64,000 bases of DNA from positions 186,001 to 250,000 of the forward strand of contig NZ_FZNR01000004.1 in NCBI RefSeq assembly GCF_900188005.1, given 5' to 3'. The notes under the pieces were generated by a model, which worked only from the letters and a program-made list of their open reading frames with translations, was not told the DNA's origin and searched no databases. The translations under genes and the position numbers were made by a program. Within the stretch, counting starts at the first letter, position 1, and each line of letters opens with the position of its first letter. Positions 17,555-27,143 of this stretch are shown here, one piece after another. This stretch comes from Actinoplanes regularis. GTDB taxonomy: Bacteria; Actinomycetota; Actinomycetes; Mycobacteriales; Micromonosporaceae.

Positions 17555-17992
17555 TCAGATGCGGCCGTCCGGGGTGAACGGGCAGGCGCCCGCCGGCAGC
17601 ACCAGGCCGGCCTCGGCGAGGTCGGTCAGCAGCGCCGACAGTTGCGTGCGAGTGAACAGTCCCGCCCCGTCCGGCCACGGATGCGGCACGCCGAGCGCGG
17701 TGGCCGCCTCGATCGCCCGGGCCTCGATCGCCGCCTCCACCGCCCACACCCGGTGGGCGCAGTGCGCCGACTGCGCCGACGCGGTCAGCGCCCCGTGCAG
17801 TCGCAGCAACCGGCGCAGGTCGGCGGCGAGTCGCTCGATCGGCAGCCCGTAGGGTCGCGGCTCGGCCGGCCGCCGCTCCCGGACCCGCCCGGTGAGCGTG
17901 CGCCAGCACCGCGGCGCGTGCCGGACGGCGGCGAGGGCCAGCGGTGGCGTGGCGATGATCAGGGCGATGCGACTGGCGTCGAACAGGGTCAC
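17555..17992 (-). CDS. Hypothetical protein with N-terminal membrane segment
   Basis: 145 residues from a GTG. The first 25 residues (DASRIALIIATPPLALAAVRH) form one hydrophobic helix. The rest is mostly helical with Arg- and Ala-rich segments and a short Gly/Pro C-terminus. No family is recognised. Codon usage is typical of the window (third positions strongly G/C), which supports a real gene. It is isolated, with the probable 6C RNA downstream and a divergent glycosyltransferase gene upstream. The N-terminal helix could be a signal anchor. Confidence 0.6.
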   Translation of the reverse strand: MTLFDASRIALIIATPPLALAAVRHAPRCWRTLTGRVRERRPAEPRPYGLPIERLAADLRRLLRLHGALTASAQSAHCAHRVWAVEAAIEARAIEAATALGVPHPWPDGAGLFTRTQLSALLTDLAEAGLVLPAGACPFTPDGRI

Positions 17993-18239
17993 GGCACACT
18001 CCGGATGCCCGTGCTTGCTTCTTCACCTGACCCTCCGTCCGGATCGGCGCACCGTCAACGCCCCTTTGTGCGACTGCCGTCAATCGACGTACGCCCATGG
18101 CGGTTGTGAGGAGGCATTCAGGAACCTTTCAGCTAAATACAAGCGACAGCGAGGCGAACATCAGTGATGTAAGCCACGCTTAAACTGCGCGTCATGGGGC
18201 CGGTGCTCAGCGGTCCGGGCCCGGCCTTTCCCTGGGGGC

Positions 18240-19394
18240 ATGCGCATCGCGCTGGTCACAGAGTCCTTCATGCCGGACGTCAACGGCGTCGCCCACTCGG
18301 TGGTGCGGACCGCGGAGCACCTCATCCGCACCGGCCACGAACCGATCGTCATCGCACCGGTACCCGCACCGGCCCCGATGCCCGCCACGCTGCCGTACCC
18401 GGTCGTGCGGATCCCCTCGATCCCGCTGCCCGGATATCCGCAGATCCGGCTCGGCCTGCCGATGCCGGCGCTGCGTGCCGCGATCCGGGGTCACGGTGCC
18501 GAGGTGGTCCACCTGGCGAGCCCGTTCGTGCTGGGCGCGTGGGGTCGTACCGCGGCGGCGTCGCTGGGCCTGCCCACGGTGGCGGTCTACCAGACCGATG
18601 TCGCCGCGTACGCCCGAGCCCGGAACCTGGGCGTCTGCGAGGACCTGTCGTGGCGCTGGATCCGGCGGCTGCACAACGGTGCCGCCCGCACCCTCGCGCC
18701 CTCCACCGAGTCGATGTCCGCGCTGCGGCGGCACGGTGTCGAACGGGTCCACCTGTGGCGACGTGGTGTCGACGACGTCCGTTTCCACCCCGGCCGGCGC
18801 AGCGCCGGGGTGCGCCGCGCGCTCTGCCGCGACGACGAGGTGCTGGTCGGGTTCGTCGGCCGGCTTGCCGTCGAGAAGGAGGTCGACCTCCTCGCCGGCG
18901 TCTCGTGCCTGCCGGGCGTGCGGCTGGTGATCGTCGGTGCCGGTCCGGCCGAGGAGCGACTGCGCAGGGCGCTGCCGCACGCCACGTTCCTCGGCGCGCG
19001 GCACGGCGGCCAGCTCGCCCGGATCTACGCCAGCCTGGACGTGTTCGCCCACACCGGCCCGTTCGAGACGTTCGGCCAGACCGTTCAGGAGGCGATGGCC
19101 AGCGGCGTCCCGGTGGTGGCTCCGGCCAAGGGCGGCCCGTGCGACCTGGTCGCGGACGGGCGGACCGGCCTGCTGGTCCCGCCGCACGAGGCGGCCGGGT
19201 TCACCGCGGCGGTCGCCCGGCTCGCCGCCGATCCGGCGCTGCGCCGCGGCATGGGCGCCGCCGGTCGCGCCGCGATCGCGGGCCGCAGCTGGGCGGCGGT
19301 CGGCGATGAGCTGCTCGGTCACTACGCCGAGGTGCTCGGCGTGCGGCCGCCCGCCGTACTGCGGATCGCACCCGGCCGCCGCGCCGCGGCCTGA
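18240..19394 (+). CDS. GT4 glycosyltransferase, MgtA/PimB-like mannosyltransferase
   Basis: A 384-residue GT-B glycosyltransferase. The N-terminal acceptor domain starts MRIALVTESFMPDVNGVAHSV, with the glycine-rich loop typical of lipid-linked mannosyltransferases. The C-terminal nucleotide-sugar domain has VGRLAVEKEVDLL and the EX7E motif in FETFGQTVQEAM. Close family members transfer mannose from GDP-mannose onto glycolipids at the inner membrane face. The next gene encodes an MptB-like mannosyltransferase, so the pair may act in a lipomannan-like glycolipid pathway. The ATG at 18240 follows a 247-bp intergenic region. Confidence 0.85.
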   Translation: MRIALVTESFMPDVNGVAHSVVRTAEHLIRTGHEPIVIAPVPAPAPMPATLPYPVVRIPSIPLPGYPQIRLGLPMPALRAAIRGHGAEVVHLASPFVLGAWGRTAAASLGLPTVAVYQTDVAAYARARNLGVCEDLSWRWIRRLHNGAARTLAPSTESMSALRRHGVERVHLWRRGVDDVRFHPGRRSAGVRRALCRDDEVLVGFVGRLAVEKEVDLLAGVSCLPGVRLVIVGAGPAEERLRRALPHATFLGARHGGQLARIYASLDVFAHTGPFETFGQTVQEAMASGVPVVAPAKGGPCDLVADGRTGLLVPPHEAAGFTAAVARLAADPALRRGMGAAGRAAIAGRSWAAVGDELLGHYAEVLGVRPPAVLRIAPGRRAAA

Positions 19395-19515
19395 AACCGC
19401 AGAGCGGCCCCCGGCGTGGTCGCGGCCGGGGTTCCGGCGGCTTGCGTCGCCGTGGCAGTCTCCACCCGCCGGTCTCGATCCGAGCGGGGCCGCGTGACGG
19501 GGGCGTGAGGCCGGG

Positions 19516-21141
19516 ATGAACATCGACCGAACCGGGTCACCTCATCGTCTGCTGGACGCCTGCCGTTCTCCCAGGCTCGGCCTGCTGCTCACCCGCTGTC
19601 GCGACCATCTGCCGGTGTTGACGTCGCGGGCCCTGCGCTGGGTCGGTTTCGGTGGTTCCGTCCTGCTTCTCGTCGCCGGGCTGCTCGGTGGGGCGTTGCC
19701 GGCCAAGGGCAACCACAACATCGTGGTCACCTCGCTGTGGCTGGTGGGCACCGCCCTGATGGGGTACGCCTGGTGGACCGGCCGGGACCGCGACCACAGC
19801 CCGCGGTGGGTGCTCGGCACGATCGCGCTCTGGACCGCGCCGTTCCTGTTCCTGCCGCCGGTCGGGAGCCGGGACTTCTACTCGTACAGCTGCCAGGGCG
19901 AGCTTTACGCGAACGGCCTGAGTCCGTACTCGTCGACCGCGCAGACGCTGCCCTGCACCTGGGTCGGGGCGGTGCCGCCGATCTGGCGGGACACCGTGGC
20001 GCCGTACGGCCCGCTCTTCATCCTGCTCGCCGCGGCCGTCGTCGCGGCCGGGCAGGCCGTGCCGCTCGCTCCCGGCGTCGTCGACGCGCTGCCGCCGCAG
20101 CTCGGCTCCCTGATCCTGCCGCTGGTGCTGTTCCGGCTGGTCGCGCTGATCGGCGTGCTGGCGATGGCGGCCGGGCTGCCGGTGCTGGCCCGGCGGTGCG
20201 GGGTGCCGCCGGCCCGGGCGCTGTGGCTGGCGCTGGCCGGCCCGCTGATCGGCGCGCACCTGATCGGCGGCCCGCACAACGACGCGGCGATGCTCGGCCT
20301 GCTGGTCGCCGGCTTGGCGCTGGCGACCCGGTTCCCGCGCCGTCCGGCCGCGATGATCGGCGCGGGTGTCCTGCTCGGCGGCGCGGTGGCGGTCAAGGCG
20401 ACCGCGCTGATCGCCGTCCCGTTCGCGGTCCTGGCGGTCGCCGCCGCCCACACCCGGCGACGCGCGATCGACCCGCGCGGGCTGGCGATCGGGGCGGCGG
20501 GCGTCATCGGCGCGGCCGCCGCGACCCTGGCCGGGATCACCGTGGCCGGCGGGCTCGACCTCGGCTGGATCGCCGGTATGCGGGACAGCGAGGCGCTGGT
20601 CCAGTTCAGCTCGATGCCGACCGCGGTGGGTATGACGATCACCTACGCCGGACAGCTGTTCGACCCCGGCTTCGACGCGGTCCCGGCGGTCCGCGCGGCC
20701 GCTTTGGCCGTGCTCGCCGTCGCGCTGGTGGTCATCTGGGTGCGGGCGCTGCTGGACCGCGCCGACCCGGGCCGGGCCGCGCTCTGCGGGGCCGCGGCGG
20801 CGGTGGTCGCCACGGTGGCCCTGGCCCCGGTCTTCCTGCCCTGGTACACGCTCTGGCCGCTGACCCTGCTGGCCGCCACCACCCTGCGTACCAAGGTGGT
20901 GATGGTCATCACGATCGTCGCGGCCTTCTCGGTGCTGCCGGACGGCTCCGGCCTGGTCCGCTCGCTGAAGTTCCCGGGCGCGCCTCTGGTCACGATCTAC
21001 CTGATCTACCTGGCCGTCAGCCACCTGCGCCGGCCGGCGCGGGAGCGGGAACGTCAGGCGATGATCGAGGCGGAGCCGAGCACGCGGGTCACCTCGACCT
21101 CGATGACCACGCGCGCCGGGTTGGGCCGGGGCGTCCGGTAG
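19516..21141 (+). CDS. Polyprenol-phosphomannose-dependent mannosyltransferase, MptA/MptB family
   Basis: A 541-residue integral membrane GT-C enzyme with about 13 hydrophobic segments. The early extracytoplasmic loop carries the catalytic-type acidic residue in VGSRDFYSYSCQGELYANGLSPY, matching the DxYSYxxQGEL pattern of MptA/MptB. GGPHNDAAMLGLL and WYTLWPLTLL are further family features. These enzymes extend alpha-1,6-mannan using polyprenyl-phosphate mannose on the outer face of the membrane. The preceding GT4 gene supports a glycolipid role. The 3' end overlaps the convergent PPOX gene by 88 bp, with the last 30 residues polar and not conserved-looking, so an upstream frame change or a natural tail is possible. 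Confidence 0.82.
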   Translation: MNIDRTGSPHRLLDACRSPRLGLLLTRCRDHLPVLTSRALRWVGFGGSVLLLVAGLLGGALPAKGNHNIVVTSLWLVGTALMGYAWWTGRDRDHSPRWVLGTIALWTAPFLFLPPVGSRDFYSYSCQGELYANGLSPYSSTAQTLPCTWVGAVPPIWRDTVAPYGPLFILLAAAVVAAGQAVPLAPGVVDALPPQLGSLILPLVLFRLVALIGVLAMAAGLPVLARRCGVPPARALWLALAGPLIGAHLIGGPHNDAAMLGLLVAGLALATRFPRRPAAMIGAGVLLGGAVAVKATALIAVPFAVLAVAAAHTRRRAIDPRGLAIGAAGVIGAAAATLAGITVAGGLDLGWIAGMRDSEALVQFSSMPTAVGMTITYAGQLFDPGFDAVPAVRAAALAVLAVALVVIWVRALLDRADPGRAALCGAAAAVVATVALAPVFLPWYTLWPLTLLAATTLRTKVVMVITIVAAFSVLPDGSGLVRSLKFPGAPLVTIYLIYLAVSHLRRPARERERQAMIEAEPSTRVTSTSMTTRAGLGRGVR

Positions 21142-21458
21142 CGCTCCGCGTACCGCCGTACCGCCTCGGCGACCGAGTCCGGGTCGTCGCGGACGATCGC
21201 GATCCCCTCCACGGTGCTCCAGCGGGGGCCCTCCACCTGGCAGATGGCGACCCGCTGCTGGCCCCGGCGTACGTGCCGGACCTTGGCGGACGCGCTGGAC
21301 GAGATCACCCGGGCGATCCCGGCGACCGGGTCGAGGGTGGCGCCGACGGCGACCACGTGCGGCGATCCGTCCGCGCGCAGGGTGGTCAGCGTGCACAGGT
21401 GCCGCTCGGTCCAGAACTCCCGCAACCTCGCGGACGCCAGGGAAACCACTCCGCTCAT
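21054..21458 (-). CDS. PPOX-class, F420-dependent-type oxidoreductase
   Basis: 134 residues with the split-barrel fold of pyridoxamine-phosphate-oxidase-like proteins: FWTERHLCTLTTLRADGSPHVVAVGATLD, then ISSSASAKVRHVRRGQQRVAICQVEGPRWSTVEG. The SSxSxK pattern and the WxxxEG segment are typical of actinobacterial FMN/F420-binding members. The ATG has AAGGATG upstream. It lies 37 bp after the DUF2252 gene on the same strand, so the two may share a transcript. The substrate is unknown; family members reduce diverse unsaturated compounds with F420H2. Confidence 0.85.
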   Translation of the reverse strand: MSGVVSLASARLREFWTERHLCTLTTLRADGSPHVVAVGATLDPVAGIARVISSSASAKVRHVRRGQQRVAICQVEGPRWSTVEGIAIVRDDPDSVAEAVRRYAERYRTPRPNPARVVIEVEVTRVLGSASIIA

Positions 21459-21495
21459 CGGTACATCCTTGTTCCAGTCGAGCCGATCGATTCGC

Positions 21496-22917
21496 TCATG
21501 CCGTCTCCGCCGCCAGTTCGCCGCGCCGTACGGCGGTGACCAGTGCCTGGTGGTCGCGCTCCACCTGGTCGGCGTAGAGCCGGGCGAACCGCGCCAGGGA
21601 CTCGTCGAGCTTGTCGCTGCTCCCGCAGTAGCCGGCGATCATCGACGCGCCGCTGGTCCTGGCGTGCGACTTGGCCAGCAGGTAGCCGCAGATCCCGGCG
21701 TAGTCGGCGAGCGCCCCGGCGTTCATGTCCTCGACCAGGATCGCGCCCTTCATGTCGCGGAACTGCCGCACGTAGTACTGGTGCTCGCCCACGGTGGTCC
21801 ACCCCAGCAGCGGGTCGCTGACCGTCTGGAGCGCCTGCTGGTACTCCACCACCCGCTGACCCTGGTGCCGGTGCCAGGCCAGGGCGCCGTGCTGGTGCTT
21901 CGCGATGACCGACCGGCGGGCCTGCTTGAGCTGCAGGAACACCACGTCCTCGGGGTCGCTGCCCTCGCACAGCGCGACGTACGCCCGCAGACCGACCGAA
22001 CCGACGCCGACCACCTTGTGCGCCACGTCGACGATCCGGTACCCACCGAGGATCCGTGCCCAGTGCGGCTTGAGCGTGTTGAGGTAACCGTCCAGCGCCT
22101 CGTCCAGCAGCTCGCGGTCGCCGTCCGGGGGCCGGGTGATCACCGGCGGCTCCTCGACCAGCCGGCGGGTGCCGTCGCGCCGCTCGGTGAACCGGGGCAG
22201 CGCCCGGTCGCTGGTGCGCCGCCGCGCCCGGCGGGCGGCCCGTTCGATCTCGTCACGGAAGCTGGACCGGCTCGCGGCGCTGCGCATCGCGTCGACATCG
22301 AGCTGGTCGAACGAGCGGGCCAGCAGCGGCCGGTCGGACAGCATGGCGATCTGGTGCCGGTACTCCTCGACGCAGTGCTGCACCGCCTGGGAGCAGGCGC
22401 TCTCCCGGAAGCCGTTGACCCGGCCGGCCACGTGGACGCTGACCACCAGGCGGCGCAGGTCCCACTCCCAGGGGCCCGGGTGCGCCTCGTCGAAGTCGTT
22501 GAGGTCGAAGACCAGCTCCCGCTCCGGGGAGGCGTAGAAGCCGAAGTTGCCGAGGTGGGCGTCGCCGCAGATCACCGGGGTGATGCCGGTGTGTGCGAGG
22601 CTGGCGAAGTCGTCCGCCATCAGGCCGGCGGTGCCACGCAGGAACGCGTACGGACTGGTGATCATCCGGCCGATGCGGACCGGGACGAGCCAGGGGAGCC
22701 GGCCCTCATGGGACTGGATCACCTGGTCCACCGGATCGGGCCGGCCGGCGGGGGCCTGCCACTGGGCCATGTCCGAACGGGGGGACCGCTCGCGCAGGGA
22801 GCGGCCGATCTCGTATCGTTCGGCGCGCGGACGTGCGGGCCGGCGCAGGGAGGTGAAACCCTCGTCGCCCGCTGAGCCGATAACGACGGGGCTGCCGGTC
22901 GTTGATGTCGCGTCCAT
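21496..22917 (-). CDS. DUF2252 family protein
   Basis: About 473 residues from the ATG at 22917. The protein matches the DUF2252 family: RSDMAQWQAPAGRPDPV, ICGDAHLGNFGFYASPERELVFDLNDFDEAHPGPWEWDLRRL and VGVGSVGLRAYVALCEG. The GDxHxxNFG and FDLNDFDE segments resemble the catalytic and metal-binding loops of aminoglycoside-phosphotransferase-like kinases, so a small-molecule kinase role is likely but unproven. A longer frame from 22947 is possible. It is divergent from the LacI gene; the LacI-type operator at 22979-22992 lies between them. Confidence 0.88.
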   Translation of the reverse strand: MDATSTTGSPVVIGSAGDEGFTSLRRPARPRAERYEIGRSLRERSPRSDMAQWQAPAGRPDPVDQVIQSHEGRLPWLVPVRIGRMITSPYAFLRGTAGLMADDFASLAHTGITPVICGDAHLGNFGFYASPERELVFDLNDFDEAHPGPWEWDLRRLVVSVHVAGRVNGFRESACSQAVQHCVEEYRHQIAMLSDRPLLARSFDQLDVDAMRSAASRSSFRDEIERAARRARRRTSDRALPRFTERRDGTRRLVEEPPVITRPPDGDRELLDEALDGYLNTLKPHWARILGGYRIVDVAHKVVGVGSVGLRAYVALCEGSDPEDVVFLQLKQARRSVIAKHQHGALAWHRHQGQRVVEYQQALQTVSDPLLGWTTVGEHQYYVRQFRDMKGAILVEDMNAGALADYAGICGYLLAKSHARTSGASMIAGYCGSSDKLDESLARFARLYADQVERDHQALVTAVRRGELAAETA

Positions 22918-22978
22918 CCGTGCCGAGAGTACGGGGACGCGCGGCAACCGTCGCCGCAGGGGCTCGCGGCGCAGGCAT

Positions 22979-22992
22979 TGTTATCGATAACA
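22979..22992. promoter_or_regulatory. LacI-type operator upstream of lacI
   Basis: The perfect 14-bp palindrome TGTTATCGATAACA with a central CG step, as in LacI/GalR-family sites. It is between DUF2252 and the LacI gene, 70 bp before the regulator start, so autoregulation is likely. A near-identical copy lies in front of araA. Confidence 0.75.
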
Positions 22993-23061
22993 TTTCCCAT
23001 ACCGGGAGACGCGCGGCCTGCCGCTACGCTCCAATAGATCCGGACCTGGCGAGGTGCGCAA

Positions 23062-24076
23062 GTGGAGACCAAGGGATCCCGTTCCCCGGCGATGACGGAC
23101 GTGGCACGGCTGGCCGGGGTCTCCCACCAGACCGTCTCCCGCGTCCTGAACGATCATCCGAACGTCAAGGAGCAGACCCGGCTGCGGGTGCGGGCGGCCA
23201 TCGCGGAGCTGAACTACCGCCCCAACCGAGCGGCCCGTGCCCTGGTCACCGGCCGTTCGCAGCTGATCGGCGTGGTCGCGCGCAACAGCATGCTCTACGG
23301 CCCGGCGTCCATGCTGACCGAGTTCGAGCAGGCGGCGGCGGACGCCGGTTTCGCGGTGAGCGTCGGCAGTGTCCGGGAGCTGGACCGTGACTCGATCTCC
23401 GCGGTCGTCGACCGTCACCTGGACCAGCGGGTCGCCGGCCTGGTCGTGATCGCCCAGGTCGCCTCGGCCACCGAGGCGCTCGCCGAGATCCCGGCCGACG
23501 TGCCGGTGGTCTTCATCGACGGCGACCCGGCGGCCGGCCGTTCCCTGGTCACGGTCGATCAGGTGGCCGGGGCCCGGGCGGCGGTGCGGCACCTGCTCGA
23601 GGCCGGGCACGAGACGGTCTGGCACGTCTCCGGGCCGACCGAGTGGTTCGACTCGGCAGGCCGCATCCACGGCTGGCGGCAGACCCTGCTGGAGGCCGGG
23701 CGCGAGGTGCCGCCGCTGCTGAGCGCGGACTGGTCGGCCGCCGAGGGCTACCGCGCCGGCCAGATGCTGGCCCGGATGCCCGAGGTCACCGCGATCTTCG
23801 CGGCCAACGACCACCTGGCCCTGGGTGTGCTGCGAGCGCTGCACGAGCGCGGCCGCCGGGTGCCGCACGACGTCAGCGTGGTGGGCTTCGACGACGTGCC
23901 CGAGGCGGCGTACTTCATTTCCGCCGCTGACCACGGTGCGGCAGTCGTTCGGCGATGTCGCCCGGGCCGCCCTGACGCTGTTGCTGGGTCAGCTGCGAGA
24001 GGAACCCGGGGCAGCGGACACGGTGATCGTTCCGGCACAATTGGTGGTACGTGAGAGCGTGGCACCGCCCGCCTGA
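23062..24076 (+). pseudogene. LacI-family regulator with a frameshift near the 3' end
   Basis: A LacI/GalR repressor. The N-terminal HTH is MTDVARLAGVSHQTVSRVLNDHP, followed by the hinge YRPNRAARAL and a periplasmic-binding-like effector domain (GVVAR...VGFDDVPEAAYFI). Reading frame 1 runs from the GTG at 23062 to a stop at 24054, but conserved sequence switches frame at the T-run 23918-23920. Deleting one T joins FDDVPEAAYFI to PPLTTVRQ and on to VVRESVAPPA, ending at 24076, which is the standard LacI C-terminus. The intact reading would be about 338 residues. Either the gene is truncated with an aberrant tail of about 45 residues or the extra T is a sequencing error. Two matching operators indicate control of itself and the araA operon. 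Confidence 0.85.
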
Positions 24077-24129
24077 GCGGTGACGACGGTCCGGTTAAGC
24101 GGCCGTTACCGCGTTGTTGCGAAGATCCG

Positions 24130-24158
24130 TTGACACAACAATTGTTAGCGATAACACT
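24130..24158 (+). promoter_or_regulatory. araA operon promoter
   Basis: The consensus -35 TTGACA at 24130-24135, a 17-bp spacer and a weak -10 (AACACT at 24153-24158, or TAACAC one base earlier). The LacI-type operator overlaps the spacer and -10, so repressor binding would block RNA polymerase. Confidence 0.6.
24143..24156. promoter_or_regulatory. LacI-type operator in the araA promoter
   Basis: TGTTAGCGATAACA differs at one base from the palindrome in front of the LacI gene. The position within the promoter supports repression in the absence of inducer, presumably arabinose or a related sugar. Confidence 0.75.
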
Positions 24159-24432
24159 GGGTTCGCCCCGCCGCCGTGTGGCTGTCGCCGCAGTCGGCCC
24201 CCCTCGTGGAGGTGCCACCCGTGCCCGCTGAGTCGAGCGTGACCCCCGTTGCCGGAGCGGCGTCCGGGACCGTGAACGGTCCCGAATCGCCGTTCGGTCA
24301 CGGGGTGGGGTGGCCTTCGGTGGCAATTCGGAAACAGCCAAGATCGGCGACTGTGCGGTGCTGCACGATTACTTTGAGTGAAGCCTGACCGGGATCGGTA
24401 ACAGCACCACCGTCGACACCAAAGGAAATACG
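24159..24432 (+). other. Long leader of araA
   Basis: About 275 bp lie between the predicted promoter and the araA start. A 70-codon open frame (24176-24388) has no recognisable product. I see no riboswitch consensus or strong attenuator; a second promoter within this stretch is possible. Confidence 0.35.
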
Positions 24433-25920
24433 ATGAAACCGCAGATCTGGTTTCTGACCGGCAGTCAGCATCTGTACGGGCCGGAAACCCTGCAGCAGGT
24501 CGCCGACCAGTCCGCTGAGATCCAGCGCACCCTGGCGGCCGGCCTCGGTGCCGAACTCGTCACCCGCCCGGTGCTGACCGACTCCGGCGCGATCAAGCGG
24601 GTGATGCTCGAGGCGAACAGCGATCCCGACGTGATCGGTGTGATCGCGTGGATGCACACGTTCTCGCCGGCCAAGATGTGGATCTCCGGCCTCGACGCGC
24701 TGCGCAAGCCGCTGCTGCACCTGCACACCCAGCACAACATCTCGTTGCCCTGGGAGTCCATCGACATGGACTTCATGAACCTCAACCAGGCCGCCCACGG
24801 CGACCGGGAGTTCGGGTTCATCCAGGCGCGACTGGGCGTGCCGCGCAAGACGGTGGCTGGGCACGTGTCCGACCCGTCGGTGGTGGCCCGGATCGACGGG
24901 TGGGCGAAGGCGGCGGCCGGCCTGCAGCGCCTGCGCACCCTGCGGCTGGCCCGCTTCGGCGACAACATGCGCGACGTTGCGGTCACCGAGGGCGACAAGG
25001 TCGAGGCCGAGCTGCGCTTCGGCGTCTCGGTCAACACGTACGGCGTGAACGACCTGGTCGCCGTCGTCGACGCGGTCGATGAGAAGGCCGTCGACGACCT
25101 CGTCGGGGAGTACGCGGAGCTCTACGAGCTGGCGCCGGAGCTGGCGAAGGGCGGCGCGCGGCACGACTCGCTGCGCTACGGCGCCCGGATCGAGGCCGGC
25201 CTGCGGCAGTTCCTCACCGACGGTGGCTTCGGTGCCTTCACCACCAACTTCGAGGACCTCGGTGGTCTGCGGCAGCTGCCCGGCCTGGCCGTCCAGCGGC
25301 TGATGGCCGACGGGTACGGGTTCGGCGGCGAGGGGGACTGGAAGACCTCCGCGCTGCTGGCCACCGTGAAGGCGATGGGCGCCGGTACCGGCCGGGGCAC
25401 GTCCTTCATGGAGGACTACACATACCACTTCGGTCCGGGCGAACCGAAGATCCTCGGTGCCCACATGCTCGAGGTCTGTCCGACCATCGCGTCCGCGCGG
25501 CCTCGCGTGGAGATCCACCCACTGGGCATCGGCGGCCGGGAGGACCCGGTCCGCATGGTGTTCGACGCCACGTCCGGACCAGGTGTGGTGATCGGACTCG
25601 CCGACCTCGGCGACCGGTTCCGCCTGGTGGCGAACGTCATCGAAGTGGTTCCGCCGGACGAGCCGCTGCCTAATTTGCCAGTTGCTCGTGCGGTGTGGAA
25701 GCCTGCGCCGTCGCTTTCTACCTCGGCGGAGTGCTGGCTCACCGCAGGAGGACCGCACCACACGGTCCTCACCCAGGCCGTCGGCTCCGAGGTCCTCCGG
25801 GACTTCGCGACGATGGCCCAGACCGAGCTCCTGCTCATCGATGACCGCACCACGACCGACGATTTCGCCGACCGGGTGCGGTGGAACCAGGCATACCACC
25901 GCCTGGCCCGCCCCCTGTAA
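24433..25920 (+). CDS. araA: L-arabinose isomerase
   Basis: 495 residues, the normal length for AraA, which converts L-arabinose to L-ribulose in the cytoplasm with Mn2+. Family hallmarks: an N-terminal [28 protein letters not shown], the metal-ligand Glu in GEGDWKT and in [10 protein letters not shown], the ligand His in GAHMLEVCP and the His pair in GPHHTVLT. The ATG has AAAGGA upstream. It heads an operon with a sugar ABC importer. No ribulokinase (araB) or epimerase (araD) is in the window, so the pathway is completed elsewhere. Control is by the LacI-type operator in its promoter. Confidence 0.97.
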   Translation: MKPQIWFLTGSQHLYGPETLQQVADQSAEIQRTLAAGLGAELVTRPVLTDSGAIKRVMLEANSDPDVIGVIAWMHTFSPAKMWISGLDALRKPLLHLHTQHNISLPWESIDMDFMNLNQAAHGDREFGFIQARLGVPRKTVAGHVSDPSVVARIDGWAKAAAGLQRLRTLRLARFGDNMRDVAVTEGDKVEAELRFGVSVNTYGVNDLVAVVDAVDEKAVDDLVGEYAELYELAPELAKGGARHDSLRYGARIEAGLRQFLTDGGFGAFTTNFEDLGGLRQLPGLAVQRLMADGYGFGGEGDWKTSALLATVKAMGAGTGRGTSFMEDYTYHFGPGEPKILGAHMLEVCPTIASARPRVEIHPLGIGGREDPVRMVFDATSGPGVVIGLADLGDRFRLVANVIEVVPPDEPLPNLPVARAVWKPAPSLSTSAECWLTAGGPHHTVLTQAVGSEVLRDFATMAQTELLLIDDRTTTDDFADRVRWNQAYHRLARPL

Positions 25921-25947
25921 CACCGCTCTCAAAGAGGAGAAACCACC

Positions 25948-27075
25948 GTGAAATACACCCGGTTCGCGGCGGCGTTGAGTGCCGTCGCGCTGGTGACGAC
26001 CATGGCCGCCTGTGGCTCGAGCGAGAAGAGCACGGACAAGGCTGCCTCCGGCGGCGACACCGCCGGCGCCCTGATCGGCATCACCATGCCGACCAAGTCG
26101 TCGGAGCGCTGGATCCACGACGGCGACAACCTCAAGTCGCAGCTCGAGGGCATGGGCTACAAGGTCGACCTCCAGTACGCGGAGAACGACATCCCGACCC
26201 AGACCCAGCAGCTGGACAGCCAGATCACCAAGGGCGCGAAGCTGCTGATCATCGCGTCGATCGACGGCACCGCGCTCTCCAGCCAGCTGGACAACGCCAA
26301 GGCCGCGAACATCCCGGTCATCGCGTACGACCGCCTGATCCGCGACAACGCGAACGTGGACTACTACACCACCTTCGACAACTTCAAGGTCGGTGTGCAG
26401 CAGGCGACCTCGCTCCTGACCGGTCTCGGCGTGCTGAAGGCCGACGGCAGCAAGGGCGACGTGAAGGGCCCGTTCAACGTCGAGCTGTTCGCCGGCTCGC
26501 CGGACGACAACAACGCGACCTTCTTCTTCAACGGCGCGATGAGCATCCTCGACCCGTACATCAAGGACGGCACGATCGTCATCAAGTCGGGTCAGAAGGA
26601 CTTCAAGACGGTCGCCACCCTCCGCTGGGACCCGGAGACCGCGCAGAAGCGCATGGAGAACATCCTGACCTCCACCTACAAGGGTGGCGCCAAGGTCGAC
26701 GGCGTTCTCTCGCCCTACGACGGCATCTCGATCGGTATCCTCTCGGCGCTGAAGTCGGCCGGTTACGGTACCGCCTCCCAGAAGTACCCGGTCGTCACCG
26801 GCCAGGACGCCGAGCTGGCGTCGGTCAAGTCGATCATCGCGGGTGAGCAGTACTCCACCATCTACAAGGACACCCGCGAGCTGGCGAAGGTCACCGGCGA
26901 GATGGCCAACGCCATCCTGAAGGGCGAGACCCCGAAGACGAACAACACCACCGACTACGACAACGGCAAGAAGATCGTTTCGGCCATGCTGCTCGATTCG
27001 GTCATCGTCAACAAGGAGAACTACCAGAAGGTCCTCATCGACAGCGGCTACTACACCGCTGACCAGCTGAAGTGA
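25948..27075 (+). CDS. chvE: Multiple-monosaccharide ABC substrate-binding lipoprotein, ChvE type
   Basis: 375 residues. The lipoprotein signal ends TTMAAC (anchor C22) and the mature part is a type-1 periplasmic-binding fold: [67 protein letters not shown] and [10 protein letters not shown]. This matches ChvE/XylF-like proteins that bind arabinose, galactose, xylose or glucose. RBS GAGGAG with a GTG start 27 bp after araA. It is followed by a stable hairpin before the ATPase gene, a common way to keep the binding protein more abundant than the transporter. Confidence 0.93.
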   Translation: MKYTRFAAALSAVALVTTMAACGSSEKSTDKAASGGDTAGALIGITMPTKSSERWIHDGDNLKSQLEGMGYKVDLQYAENDIPTQTQQLDSQITKGAKLLIIASIDGTALSSQLDNAKAANIPVIAYDRLIRDNANVDYYTTFDNFKVGVQQATSLLTGLGVLKADGSKGDVKGPFNVELFAGSPDDNNATFFFNGAMSILDPYIKDGTIVIKSGQKDFKTVATLRWDPETAQKRMENILTSTYKGGAKVDGVLSPYDGISIGILSALKSAGYGTASQKYPVVTGQDAELASVKSIIAGEQYSTIYKDTRELAKVTGEMANAILKGETPKTNNTTDYDNGKKIVSAMLLDSVIVNKENYQKVLIDSGYYTADQLK

Positions 27076-27082
27076 TCTGAGC

Positions 27083-27117
27083 TCCGCGCCCCGCCCGTCC
27101 GACGGGCGGGGCGCGGA
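27083..27117 (+). terminator. Intercistronic hairpin/attenuator
   Basis: A perfect 15-bp inverted repeat (27083-27097 and 27103-27117) with a 5-nt loop, between the binding-protein gene and mmsA. There is no T-run, so it is more likely a partial terminator or a 3'-stabiliser of the upstream mRNA. Confidence 0.75.
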
Positions 27118-27143
27118 ACTGATCGGCCCATAGGAGGGTCTGC

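Noticed and set aside
22979..22992. Possible terminator for DUF2252
   Set aside because: The palindrome has no loop and lies upstream of DUF2252's start, not downstream; its copy before araA supports an operator.
24176..24388. Leader peptide or small gene before araA
   Set aside because: The 70-codon frame has no ribosome-binding site, no family and no attenuator-like structure.
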